A stretch of DNA of 64,000 nt from Datisca glomerata. Lineage: Eukaryota; Streptophyta; Magnoliopsida; Cucurbitales; Datiscaceae. Positions 44,881 through 56,149 of the stretch are shown piece after piece (the first letter of the stretch is position 1; each line of letters opens with the position of its first letter). Made by a program: the position numbers and the translations under genes. The DNA lies in contig QANY01011423.1 in assembly GCA_003255025.1 (NCBI GenBank), forward strand, positions 126,551-190,550, in the 5' to 3' direction. Below the pieces are notes generated by a model. It searched no databases, was not told where the DNA came from, and saw nothing but the letters and a program-made list of their open reading frames with translations.

Positions 44881-45910
44881 AGAATAGGGTCCAATCCTTA
44901 CTTAAACTTTTGCGGATTCACCTGCTCCATGAGCTATGCTGCTAAAAGCCTACTGCTGCACTGGCGAGGGAGGGGACTAGCTTGAAACACTTGCCCAAAC
45001 CTTTCTAGTCGAGCCCTTCATCTATCTCATTCAGGACTAACCTTAATGATCCTTATCCCAACGGTGTGGTGCGGGCCATTGAGGATGACTGACCGATCTT
45101 TGGTTGTCCATACTGAGTGATTGTGGTTAGGACCGCCTTCCTGTACAAGATCCGTTGTTGTCTTTTTGAGGAATGGATATGACCTACTATCACATGGGTA
45201 GGGGTCAAAAGTGTTCATGCAGCCTTCAAGCGAATGGATGGGTGGATTCTGTATCTTCTGTATATAGTAAGTAGGTATTGCTGTATCTAGCACTTTCCCA
45301 TTTTTATGCTTTTTTACATGTATATATAGGGCTTTACGCCCTCAGTGAAATACATAGATTTTCACCCAATTTCAGATTATCTTTTTTAATAAAAAATAAA
45401 ATAATAAAAAATGGTCAGTCAGTCACTAAGGAACTCACTAAAACTACATTTGATTGACTATACAAAGCCCCACCCCTTTGCCCCCCTTTAATGAAAGACC
45501 GTCACCTCGCTTCTTATTCATTTATGGGTCGGAACCTGATGGCCTTTTTTTTTCAAGAGGTGATTTCAGATAATCAACCAACCAAAAAATCTGTAGCCAA
45601 GGTGACGCACAGCCTCCCTCTCGCCCAACGTTTTGAGAGTCTATTATTTAATATATCATCAAGATGACAATAACATTACCAAACTACATATGTATCCATC
45701 TCATCCGTCAACCGAGAAAGACACCTATGTTAACTAACTATGAGTGCAGTTCTTTATTCACAAATACGTTATGATATGAGTCCTCATATAAACGGGGGCT
45801 GGTCTGCTCATTATTTGTGATCGTTTTTAGAAGCTAGCCAAAAGGATTCATTAACCTCTTGAGCAAAACACATCAGGGTCATTATGAGATGCTCCAAGCG
45901 AATCTCTATG

Positions 45911-45990
45911 TCTGGAGATCACTTTGGAAATATGGTTGGGAAGAGCACTATAAAGAAATAAACAGATTCGTCTAACCAGGCAAACAAGGC
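45911..45990. repeat. NUMT inverted repeat, partner of 51,464-51,536
   Basis: GGAGATCACTTTGGAAATATGGTTGGGAAGAGCACTATAAAGAAAT matches the reverse complement of 51,490-51,535, followed by CGTCTAACCAGGC / GCCTGGTCAGACG. Divergence of roughly one base in ten suggests an old duplication. Confidence 0.65.
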
Positions 45991-47392
45991 AAGAGTAGGA
46001 AAGAGGAATGAATCAGTTGATAGCCTTAACTGGGATATAGGAACTAAGAAAGTGATGCTAAACTCAAATAAAAAAGAATGCCAAAAAGAGCATTTGAATT
46101 TCCCACCATCTACCCAATTGGTCTATCTATTCAATTGATTAAAAAGACTGTGTTACTAAAAAACTACTATATTCCCGACTCGAAATCCATAAAGGACTTT
46201 AAGAGAGGATGAACATTCCCATTCTATAGGTAGGACTGCTCCCTATTATAGAAGGGTGGGGACCGACTTCCATACTTCTGATCTGCTAGCGCTGTGAATT
46301 ACCTCATACCTACGCAACAGGAACAATATGGAAGCACCTACTTTACTGGTCATCTGCTCTCTCGAGGTTATCTTTCTCTAGGTACAAAAAGGACATTAAA
46401 GGATATCTCTAAAATTCGATGTACTTCTTCAAGTGTAGGACACATCTCATCTTTCTATATTCTTAGTCAAGCCTAAAGCCCTACAATCTTTCTAAAGCGC
46501 TAACGAGCAAGAAAATGGATGCCTGTGTACACTCCCTTCATTCTACGAAACCTTGTTGAATCTTAACTTCGTTCGTGAAGGAACCATACTTTTGACGGGC
46601 CAGCCCTTTTTTATGCACCTCTTTACCTTGAAAGGAAAATGAGCTTTTCCCCTATGGGCGCTAGGCACTCCCATTGTTCGCGAGAAGGAAATCAGTGTAT
46701 CAAGATGTCAATTTGAGATCTTATTTCGATTCGATACGTCCACCCACCATACGTACCTTTCGGTGCATCCACTAAAGCCGGAAGGAGTCTCCACTAGCAT
46801 CATTCGAAGAACGAAAAAAAGGGTGACTCTTTAGGTAGGATAGATGTAGTCCAATGGCTAAAGCTTTGGCTACTTCTTGTAGACTGAACTCTCTTCTCTT
46901 TAGGCTCCGAGTTGTTTTGGGGTGGGATGGTCGAATTGTTCTTCGCCACTAGTGGCAACGAAGTTCTTGGTAATTAACAAGGGGGAAGGAAGATCTCCAC
47001 TCAAATATTTTTGTACCCACCCCCTTGAAACTGCCTTCAAACCGCCTTGGCGCTTTACTTTTCAATAACCTTCGTCGACTCTCCTCTTACAAACTTATTT
47101 CATATTTTAAACTAGGGTTCCCATTTTTTTTAGTGTAAAGTGCATCTGAACGCACTTCATAAGTCTGGCTCCGTTGCTTGTTGTTGTTTCATCAACCTAT
47201 TCCCTATAAGGTGAAATCCATATCCTCATATCCTCTTATACAACCCCTGACTTAGATACGAGCGCGTTGAGCTTTTCAATGCATTCCGAAAGAAGCCTCA
47301 AGGGGGTGGGTACTTGAGGGAAAAACCCTCAATAAAAGCGTGTATTTCCAGTTTAGGAAGACCCCACTACATAAAGCGCGCATGGCCGTGTA

Positions 47393-47705
47393 GCTTTACA
47401 GTTACAAGTCATTTTCTCATTACTTTGAGTCTATCATTTTTTAATTGGTATTACTATAGTGGGATTTCAAAGAAATGGACTTCATTTTTTAAGCTTATCA
47501 TTACCCGCAGGAGTCCCACTACCATTAGCACCTTTTGTAGTACTCTTTGAGCGAATCCCTAATTGGTTTTGCGCATTAACTCATGAATACATTTATTTGC
47601 TAATATGATGGCCGATCATAGTTTAGTAAAGATTTTAAGTGGGTTCGCTTAGACTGTGCTATGTATGAATAATCTTTTATATTGATTGGGTTTTAGGGAC
47701 TTTCG
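47393..47705 (+). pseudogene. atp6: Mitochondrial atp6 fragment
   Basis: Translation gives FTVTSHFLITLSLSFF, then in the next frame GITIVGFQRNGLHFL, LPAGVPLPLAPFVVLFE, and later LFANMMADHSLVKILSGFA and MLCMNNL-like text. These are consecutive blocks of plant mitochondrial ATP synthase subunit a (F0 sector, inner-membrane proton channel). An indel at the FIWIG position and further changes (stop in FAWT, diverged CALTHEYI segment) show it is non-functional. It starts right after a copy of the short repeat at 47,301-47,360. Confidence 0.8.
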
Positions 47706-50700
47706 TTGACTAAATCCATCCATAAAGCTAGACCCCAACAACATTTGTAACCAAAACGTCACGACAACATCTAAAGGTGACCTTTGGATTCTCCTTTATT
47801 CCCTATTCTTTCTTGTTTGGATTTTTTAGAGGTATGCATGCAAAATCTATTAATGAGAAATTTGTAATTTCTACCCTCCGTTCAGACATAAAGCTTGTCC
47901 CAAAGGGTTCACTTTGCATTAAAGCATAGAGGGGGAGAAGCATACAAGAAAACCCCTACTCCTTTGACGTCTTTATACGCTAAAGTGAAAAGTCAAGGTA
48001 AATCGAATCTTTCTTGCTTGTTATAACATAAGTCAGAGCGGGGGGAAATCACCGGTGGGTAGGGAACCCTCTGTTATAGTTGCTTCAGAAAGAGATATCG
48101 CAAGGTTGGGCGATCTCCTATCCTAGCTCGAAACGCTGCCAACTCCTTACTTAGATTTCAAGGGAATAAAGTAGTTTACTTGCTGGCTGATAGGTCAGGT
48201 AATAAGGCCTAAGATTAGATGACTGATTATCTTACTAGTTTGCTTAACTGAGGTTCCCCGCCTAAGTCCCATATCTTAAAGTAAAGACTCTAACTCCACT
48301 TGCCCTACTTGATCAAGCTGATTAGCAAGTGGACCAACTCGTTCACGTTCATTTGATTGGCCCTTAAGATAAGACTGTTCTCATTTAGCTTCTTTAGTCA
48401 ATTCTAATTGTTGACTCTTAGTTGACTGTTCTGCTGGGGCATCCACTCAAAGAGGAAGCCCTGCGCTGCACTCTAGTGTTGAATTGCTTGATCCATGAAA
48501 TGAACTATTTAGGGGGGGAGAGGCACAAAAATGGACATCTAGGGGATCTCCCTAGTCCCAGATTAGGAGTGTCGATGAACTAAACTTGGGAGTAGTGGAA
48601 GTATGTTCACCTCTTGAACTTCCGACCATCAATAAAATCTTTCTAGAAAGCTTTTTTTTCTTTCATTTTCTAAGAGCGGTCAGACCCCTTATTTGATCAG
48701 ACCGCTTCTGGTGTTCGAACTAGTCATTAATGGTCGGCTTCATTCGTACTTTTTCGATATGCGTTTCGAACACTTTAATTTTTAGCGTCTCATCTTATCT
48801 AGAGAAGCGAAACTTGATCAGATAAACCAGATGGTCCAACTAAATAACTTTTTCTTTTTCATTACTTCCATGGCCGTGCCTCGTGGCACGACAACACCTG
48901 TACTATTGAAATGATTTGATTGTCTCGGGGTCACAATCACTATCCATTAGAATTGTGGCTTGGTTGAGTGGGATTTTGCTTCCTTATCTTTGAGGTTTCA
49001 TTATCTCCTTCCTTCTTAAAGCGATGAAACCTTCGGATTTAAAGGTGGCTCCTGATTCATTATTTCCTTGAGTGGTCTTTGCTCAGGAACTGGATGAAGG
49101 ATTAGCTTCAATACGTCCATTGATACTAAAGTGTCATGAAGTACTTCATTCTACTATGTAAATATGGCTTAGCCAGCTCTCTGCCCGCCTCTCCTTTATT
49201 GATAGGCTCGGTAGGCTAAGTAAGTACTTCCATTGGCTAGTACTTCTCTTGTTAGGCTAGCTAGTAAGTAACATAGACATAGTTGGAAAGGCTTTTGGGC
49301 TAGTAGCTTATGAGTCAGAAGCCTCTTCTCTCTCATTCTTTCGAGCTTAGGCTTCTGTTAGATGTCATTTAGTTTATATGTCTATCTTTTCCCTTAAACT
49401 AGAGTTTTTGATGAATTGTTCATTCCATTCATTTCAAATAATTCATATCTTGCTTAGATCAATAAAGAGAGATGGGGTTATAAGAGTTTTAAGCCGCCAA
49501 TATAAAACTGAAGTAACTAGTTATAATAGGCATGAAGGACCTTTATTCATCTCTTCAAATGAAGCCTAGGTTGAATCTGCCCCTGGTTTCCTTTTTTATA
49601 CTACGTATAACCTCTTCATCAACATACGTTTCCCGAATAACCATTGATTTCATGAAAAACCAGCGCTTGTTAGCAGCTGAATCACTCTCTCCTCTCGTAG
49701 TGGGCCTCTTTTCCTTCCTCCGCTGGCATGAGTAATGGGTCCATTCCACTAACTATCTACCAATTATGGCAGTGACTAAGGATGAAATTATAAACCAAGA
49801 ATGTGGTAATAGTCAGAGAGAAAAGAGAGGAAAGGGAGAGTTCACGGTATTGACGGTACTCGTGTTTGAGGTCTTTCTGGAATCGTGGAGGGAAGACCGA
49901 GTCAGTTGTTTGAGGTAGATAAAGAACCTAATAGTTGATTAGGTATTACCAGAACCCTCTTTTTTTTGAAAAAAAAAAGACTTTTGAAAGGCCTAAATAA
50001 TTCACCTAAAAGTAGTATGGTACCTGGTCGGGCGTTAAAAGGGTCATTCAAAAGGTTTTGACTTTTTTAGAGGACTCGTTTTTTTATGTTATGGATCGAT
50101 CAAGTTGGAACTGGAAAATGTAATGAGAAAGGTTTGGAAATTTATTTATTTTTCCCTTGAACCTGAGCACCCATTGATCGAGTTGGGGAGTTTACCTCTT
50201 TCTTTCTTTGGGCTTTCGTTCCGTCATAGTTCAAGCGATTACCTTAGATAAAACACTCTTAGCTCTCCATCTAGAAAGACAAAGCTATTACTAAGAAAGA
50301 CAACTAACATCTTTTTAGGCTTCCTCAAAGAAATCCTGACTTAAAGAAATTCAAAAATCGAGAAATCCTTAAATCAGGAAATTGTGACAACTTGCAAAAG
50401 AAATAAAATTTCGAAACCTTTCTCATTACATCTTCTAGTTTCAACTTGATTGATCCATAACATAAAAAACGAGCCCCCAATTAAGTTCAGAAGTCCTATT
50501 CGTAATTTCACAAATAAAATACACCATTCTGGACCTTTTCCTCATGTCGCTACCAGCTCCAAATCAGATATGACCGGTACAATTCTTCTGGGCGAGGCCT
50601 CTTCCAACCAAAAAAGCCAGATGCATCAAGGTAGGTAATCGTTGATCATTTTAGCAGGGAGGCTAATATGAATGAAAGAAAGAGTAAGGTATTCCTTTTC

Positions 50701-51655
50701 AAAACTCTTTTCCCGACCGCATTGGAAAGGTTTCAGTCAGTTAGTTCATCATAAATAGATAAACTGACGAGTGAGATAGGAAAAAAAGGATCCACCAATG
50801 GAATGAGGACATGACAAATCATAACCTAGCTAGAGAGCGGCCCCACTTGAACCAGAGTGTCTTCACTGGGGGGAATTTGCTTCTATTTGGTATTTGATTA
50901 GTAACGCTTTGCTTACCACTTCCTACTAAAAAGACCAGATGAAACCAGTTCAATAAAACTTTAAGAAGCTATGAAGAGTGGTAAACTCTAAAAGGAAAGA
51001 TGGAAAGAGGGGAGTTGGCAGAAAGTGAGTGTAGAAGGACTTGAAAAACATAGAGTGTTAATCCTGCAAGAAGAAATGTCACTTGAGTTTTGAGTGCTCA
51101 TTAAAGAAGAGCAAAAGGAAAAAGCCATGATGATCAAGAAAAGGTAGTAAAGTCAGCTAAAAAAATCCCTTTCTATGTTCAATCCTAACGCCATGCAATC
51201 TTCTAAAGTGCTAACGAGCAAGAAAACGACTAATGGAGGGCTATTACTGAAGTTGTGAAAAAGAACTTATAGCAAAAGTTTTTTTAGTGATTTGGCTATT
51301 ATATAAGTGTTGTAAAAGTAATTAATGAGCCTAAACTAGGGGGTTAGGCAAGGGAGGTGGGTACTCGAGGGAAAAAACCCTTAATAAAAGCGTGTATTTC
51401 CAGTTTAGAAGAAAGAAACTCTAATTCCACTAGAAAAACTTGAATTTAACTCATTGAGCGAGCTTAGCCTGGTCAGACGAATATGTCTACTTCTTTATAG
51501 TGTTGTTCCCAACCATATTTCCAAGTGATCTCCGACAATTGATCGAGCTCTTTGCTGTGCTCTTTTCATTTTTTACTCGGACATCAGACTGCTCGTGCCC
51601 ACCCATTCTGTCTCGCCTTAAAAGGAATGGCTCAAAGAAGAAGAAGAGGAGGAGC

Positions 51656-52083
51656 ATAAATATGGATCAAATAATCCATTGGGTGTACATTCAGAGATGA
51701 ATAAAATTGCTTTTTACCCTTATTTTTATGTAAAGGATCTAGTAGGTTGGGTAGCTTTTGCTATCTTTTTTTCTATTTGGATTTTTTATGCTCCTAATGT
51801 TTTGGGGCATCCCGACAATTATATACCTGCTAATCCGATGTCCACCCCGCCTCATATTGTGTCGGAATGGTATTTCCTACCGATCCATGCCATTCTTCGT
51901 AGTATACCTGACAAATCAGAGGTGTAGCTGCAATAGCACCAGTTTTTATATGTCTGTTGGCTTTACCTTTTTTTAAAAGTATGTATGTGCGTAGTTCAAG
52001 TTTTCGCCCTATTCACCAAGGAATATTTTGGTTGCTTTTGGCGGATTTCTTACTACTAGGTTGGATCGGATGTCAACCTGTGG
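51656..52083 (+). pseudogene. cob: Mitochondrial cob (cytochrome b) C-terminal fragment
   Basis: The frame from 51,656 reads [20 protein letters not shown], then [37 protein letters not shown] and [20 protein letters not shown], covering transmembrane helices of cytochrome b (complex III). One G is missing after ACAAATCA (near 51,918), shifting the frame. The new frame then gives LALPFFKSMYVRSSSFRPIH and WIGCQPVE. Coding stops there and GAGGAGGAAGG repeat begins. At the site I remember as edited (H to Y in PIYAIL) the DNA still has CAT, the unedited form. Confidence 0.9.
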
Positions 52084-52169
52084 AGGAGGAGGAAGGGGAG
52101 GAGGAAGAAGAAGAAGAAGAGGAAGAAGAAGACGAAGAAGAAGACGAAGAAGAGGAAGAAGAAGAGGAA

Positions 52170-52228
<59 letters not shown>

Positions 52229-52885
52229 AGAAGAAGAGGAAGACGAAGAAGAAGAGGAAGAGGAAGAAGAGGAAGAGGAAGAGGAAGAAGAGGAAGAGGA
52301 AGAGGAAGAAGAAGAAGAAGAAGAGGAAGACGAAGAGGAAGAAGAGGAAGAAGGGGAAAAGGAGGAAGAGGACGAGGACGAGGACGACAAGGAAGAGGAC
52401 GAGGACGACGAGGAAGAGGAGGAGGAGGTGGAAGAGGAAGATGAGGAAGAGGAAGAGGATGAAGATGAGGAGAGGAAGGGGAAGAGGAGGACGGGGAGGA
52501 GGACGAAAAGGAAGAATATGAGGAGGAAGAATAAGAGGAGGAAGTGGAAGAAGAAGAAGAAAAAGAAGAAGAAGAAGATGATGAGGAGGAGGAGGAAGAA
52601 GAGGAGGAAGATGATGATGAGGAAGAGGAGGAAAATGAGGAAGAGGAAGAAGAGGATGAAGAAGAGCAAGAATGGAGGAAGAAGAGGAGGAAGCGAAAGT
52701 AAGAGGAGGAGGAGGCGGAAGAAGAGAAAGAAGAAGTGGAAGAAGATGAGGAATAAGAGGAAGATGAAGAATATATAAATAATTTAAGAAATGAAGTAAA
52801 TTTGGTGATATCATTAATTTTTAATTAAATTTTGTTGAACTAAAACATTTTTTTCTCTCAACGAAAATGGTATATAATTCGAAAA
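52084..52885 (-). repeat. Right arm, outer part: about 700 bases of purine (GAA/GAG) repeat plus AT-rich end
   Basis: 52,084-52,775 is almost wholly A and G on the + strand, with only scattered GAC/GAT triplets and few other C or T. It produces spurious Glu-, Ser- or Leu-rich open frames in several frames. The following 52,775-52,885 (AAATTTGGTGATATCATTAA, ATGGTATATAATT) matches 230-330 and, reversed, 14,385-14,530. It therefore closes the inverted repeat that starts at 14,376. Confidence 0.8.
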
Positions 52886-53687
52886 ATCGTTCATGTCTCC
52901 TCTATCTTACTCATGCATTGGTCTAGCACAAGCTCCCTTCTCCATCGAGCTAGCCCCCGCGACATCTCTCCATTGCAGGCCTTAGCCACCGTCGCATCTC
53001 CTCGCCGTAGCAGCTATATCTGTCATTTTCTCTTCGGTAACTGAGCTTCGTCACAGCCTCGTCTCAGCCTCCATCTCAGCGGCATTTTGCCATCTCTCTC
53101 GCTCTCTCTCACAAGCTTTCTATCGAAGGTACTTTAAGATTTCTTGTATTTTGCGTGTAAGATTTATTGATTCAGGGTTTTAAGTCAATTTAGTGGTTTT
53201 ATTGACATGAACCGAACTTGAACACACTTGTTAAAACCTTCGAGAATTTAGGTTTTATCGAAGAAAAAAATCATTTTTACGTCCCGATGTCCTATTTCTT
53301 CCAATTTTCTCGACTGCGTTCTTGACTGCGTTCTTGACTGCAATACCTATCACCTTCTTGCTATCAGGTATTTGCTCTTTTTCTCTACATGGAAATTGAC
53401 ACCCCCCCCCCCCCAAAACCCCAAAAAAAGTGGTTTTCTGCATTGCCTTGTGTAAATGATGTTGCCATTATAATCAATTTTTGCCCCTTTTCTATTTTAA
53501 TAGTTGCTCTTACTATCATATTACAACCGCTGGATAGTTTGTTTTTGTTCATTTTGATGGGGGACGCTTTCAATTTATCTGGTCATCCTCCAACAAAACT
53601 GAGTAATCTTGTCTTGACAGTGAACGGAACAACCTGAAAGTGAGAGACAAGACAACAAAACAGAGGGAGCCCAGCAAAATTTTCCAC
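52886..53687 (+). promoter_or_regulatory. 5' region of the PORR gene, probable 5'-UTR intron
   Basis: A C/T-rich stretch (CTCTCTCGCTCTCTCTCAC, 53,094-53,112) typical of plant 5' leaders is followed by a possible donor AAG|GTACTT at 53,129. A possible acceptor TTGACAG|TGAAC at about 53,620 lies before the coding start. A run of about 14 C is at 53,401. No other gene is seen. The intron is a suggestion from splice-site shape only. Confidence 0.4.
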
Positions 53688-55151
53688 ATGAAGTTTATCT
53701 TCCGCGCTTTATCAAACCCATACTGTCCCCAACACAACCAGCACCGGAAAACCCACCTCCGGACCCTAGTAGATTCCACAATAAAATGGGTCAGAGACCG
53801 TGGCCTCGACCATGCTGTCGAGAAGGAAAAGAACCTCTTGCCGTTGATAAACGTCAAGAATTTTATCAAATCAGAGCCCTCAAAGTCTGCTCCCATTTCC
53901 ATAATAGCACAGAATAGAGATTCCCTAGAAATTCCACTTCGGCCCATTGATTTTATCAGAAAGTACCCCTCAGTTTTTGAGGAATTCCTTCCCGGTGGAA
54001 TTGGCATCCAGCCTCATATCCGTCTTACTTCTGAAGTCCTTGAACTCGATGCTGACGAGCAGTTGATCTATCAGAGTGAGAATTGTAGACAACAAGCTGC
54101 AGATCAACTTCTAAAGCTCCTAATGCTATCAAGAATTCACAAAATACCATTACGTGTCATTGATCGCTTGAAATGGGATCTGGGTCTTCCTGAAGATTAT
54201 GTGCAGAGCATAGTACCAGAGTTTCCTGACTATTTTCAAGTGGTGGACACCAAAGTACCTCAATCTGGGTCGAGGGAGGCAAGAATGCTTGAATTGGTAT
54301 GTTGGAAAAATGACCTGGCCACTTCGGCAATGGAGAGGAAGATGATGAAAACAGAATCATGTTATACAAAGGGAATGCCTGCTGCTTTCCCTTTGCGGTA
54401 CTCTAAAGGCTTCGAGATGGATAAAAAGTTAAAGAAGTGGGTGGATGAGTGGCAAAAGTTACCTTATGTTTCCCCATATGAAAATGCATCTCATCTTCTG
54501 CCTAAAAGTGATGAATTTGATAAATGGGCAGTTGGGGTTTTACATGAGCTGCTTCATATACTTATCGCAAAGAAGACAGACAGGGAGAATATTTTGCATG
54601 TTGGCGAGTACTTTGGTCTTCGTTCGAGGTTTAAGAGAGCATTACTCTACCACCCAGGAATATTCTATTTGTCAAATAAGATTGGGACTTACACGGTTGT
54701 TTTAAGGGAGGGTTATAGAAGGGGTTCACTTATTGAGAATCATCCACTGATGGCGCTGAGGAGTCAGTATATCCACCTCATGAACATGGTGAAGGAAGGT
54801 AATAAACCATTAACCAAACCTGGTTTAAATACTCAACAACAAAAGCAAATGTCTAATTCTGAAGATAATGGAGAAAGGGATGTTGATGATAATGGAGAAG
54901 AACATGAAGGAGAGTTGTTTGACTCATCAGATGCAGAAGTTGAAGGTGATAGTAACAGCGATGGTGAAAATGTGGATGAACGTAGAAATCAAGTCGGTGT
55001 CCGTAGAAATGTTGCAGGTAATAATAGGATAAGAACACGAAGGAGAAGGAATGCGGATGTATTGGAGCATTCAAGAAATTCTAAAAGGGGAAGGTCGGTT
55101 AAAAAAGCTAATAGAAGGCCAAAGGAAAAAGTTTCAGTAAGTGTTACTTGA
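53688..55151 (+). CDS. PORR-domain organelle RNA-binding protein (WTF1-like splicing factor)
   Basis: Single-exon gene of 487 codons. ATG 53,688 is chosen because the open frame upstream to 53,640 begins with GTG and has no ATG. The N-terminus MKFIFRALSNPYCPQHNQHR is basic, rich in Phe/Arg and lacks acids, fitting an organelle presequence. Residues 28-370 match the plant PORR family: RDRGLDHAVEKEKNLLPL, SIIAQNRDSLEIPLRPIDFI, RKYPSVFEEF, IDRLKWDLGLPEDY, PEFPDYFQVV, WQKLPYVSPYENA and HELLHILIAKKTDRENILH. The founding member, maize WTF1, binds plastid group II introns; At2g39120 (WTF9) acts in mitochondrial splicing, and the text also recalls At3g58520. Residues about 390-440 are acidic and 450-487 strongly basic (KRGRSVKKANRRPK), an unusually long tail. 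No break is seen; this is probably a live gene. Confidence 0.9.
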   Translation: MKFIFRALSNPYCPQHNQHRKTHLRTLVDSTIKWVRDRGLDHAVEKEKNLLPLINVKNFIKSEPSKSAPISIIAQNRDSLEIPLRPIDFIRKYPSVFEEFLPGGIGIQPHIRLTSEVLELDADEQLIYQSENCRQQAADQLLKLLMLSRIHKIPLRVIDRLKWDLGLPEDYVQSIVPEFPDYFQVVDTKVPQSGSREARMLELVCWKNDLATSAMERKMMKTESCYTKGMPAAFPLRYSKGFEMDKKLKKWVDEWQKLPYVSPYENASHLLPKSDEFDKWAVGVLHELLHILIAKKTDRENILHVGEYFGLRSRFKRALLYHPGIFYLSNKIGTYTVVLREGYRRGSLIENHPLMALRSQYIHLMNMVKEGNKPLTKPGLNTQQQKQMSNSEDNGERDVDDNGEEHEGELFDSSDAEVEGDSNSDGENVDERRNQVGVRRNVAGNNRIRTRRRRNADVLEHSRNSKRGRSVKKANRRPKEKVSVSVT

Positions 55152-56149
55152 AAAACATTCTGGATTGAAGGATATAATTTCCCATAGTTCACTGAGATGG
55201 GGATATTCCAGATAAGAGGACTGCTTTTGCCAGATATCCAGAATGTTTTCAGGTTCTGTAATACATTATTAGCAAAGCCCCTTTCTGAATTTTGGGAGTA
55301 AAAATTCATCAGGTCAGCTTGCTGCAATGGTAAAATGGGTGAAGTTTCTGCCATGAATGATAGAGAGTTAAAGGTAGTCAGGAGGAATCAAAATTTGGGA
55401 TATTCAAAGTGAATTTTGAGTTATGGGCAGGAGTTTTGTAGTCTTTTGACAAACTAAATCATGCCAGTCTTCATTTTATTTCTTTAGCCTTGAATGTTTT
55501 CTTTTACAGCATCCTGTGATACAAAGAGATCAGTCCCCAAACACATTTTCCTTTCTCTTGAGATATAAGGCTTCAAATTGAGCCAAAAATGAAAGTGATG
55601 CGTGCTATTTTGGACCAAACTGTTTTCTATGACGTATGGCCTTTTTTTAGTTACAAATGCAACTCAATCTTCTTTTGCTGCCAAATTTTAGATTTGATCT
55701 CTCATTTTTATTCTATTTTTCTCATTTCCGTTTGTGAAGATCAGCTACTTCTCCTTGTTTTATTCACTAGAATGCTTTTGTAATATAAATATAGAAGGCC
55801 AACAAATTGGAATCCCCCCAGTGCACACTTCAGTCAATGCCAAGGAAAAGAGTTGCTGATGCAGAGACACCCAAAATGGTATCACCGACCAATAAGATCT
55901 CAGACAATTGACACCCACAAACGAATGGATATTCAATCAGGATTGATAAACTATATAATTTGACAGTCTATAACTACCATTCATCAAGAATTAATGACCA
56001 TTACGACTTCTTCGAATCAAGTTTTCAACCAACCCCAAACTGCACTTTCATATAGGATTGACTAGTAGTTGGCCTGTATGAAAAGAAAAATGTTAGGCCA
56101 GCAAGACCTTGGAAAACCTTCTTGCATATCTTATCTTCTACATTTCACC
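55152..56149. other. Spacer between the PORR and TPK genes
   Basis: Holds the 3' UTR of the PORR gene and the 5' leader of the channel gene. Two upstream ATGs in frame with the channel (56,078 and 56,090) are possible alternative starts. No further gene is recognised; open frames on either strand look incidental. Confidence 0.5.

Larger units (their letters stand above)
41311..52083 (+). other. Nuclear insertion of mitochondrial DNA (NUMT), about 10.8 kb
   Basis: Base composition changes to the moderate GC, short-repeat style of plant mitochondrial intergenic DNA. The block carries atp6 and cob fragments on the + strand plus repeats shared within it. It is bounded on both sides by the purine tract of the foldback arm. 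Most of it is non-coding; open frames are short and unrecognised. The window's flanking nuclear genes rule out reading it as a mitochondrial contig. The precise left junction is inferred from where the purine repeat stops. Confidence 0.75.

Noticed and set aside
48640..48720. Hairpin AGCGGTCAGACC...GATCAGACCGCT as a terminator or tRNA-like element
   Set aside because: It is a short inverted repeat in mitochondrial-type spacer with no adjacent gene that would give it a role.
49378..49749. Open frames of 62-67 codons in the NUMT as possible mitochondrial genes
   Set aside because: No similarity to any mitochondrial protein I can recall, and short open frames are expected in this composition.
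41311..52083. Block read as part of a real mitochondrial chromosome
   Set aside because: Both known gene pieces are broken by indels, and the block is enclosed on both sides by a repeat arm that also occurs beside nuclear genes.
51957..52814. Long open frames on both strands rich in Glu, Ser, Leu or Arg (up to 273 codons)
   Set aside because: They are translations of the GAA/GAG purine tract. All frames of such a tract stay open, and no domain or start context supports a protein.
53640..53687. Upstream extension of the PORR protein
   Set aside because: The frame opens with GTG, not ATG. The first ATG at 53,688 gives a presequence-like N-terminus.
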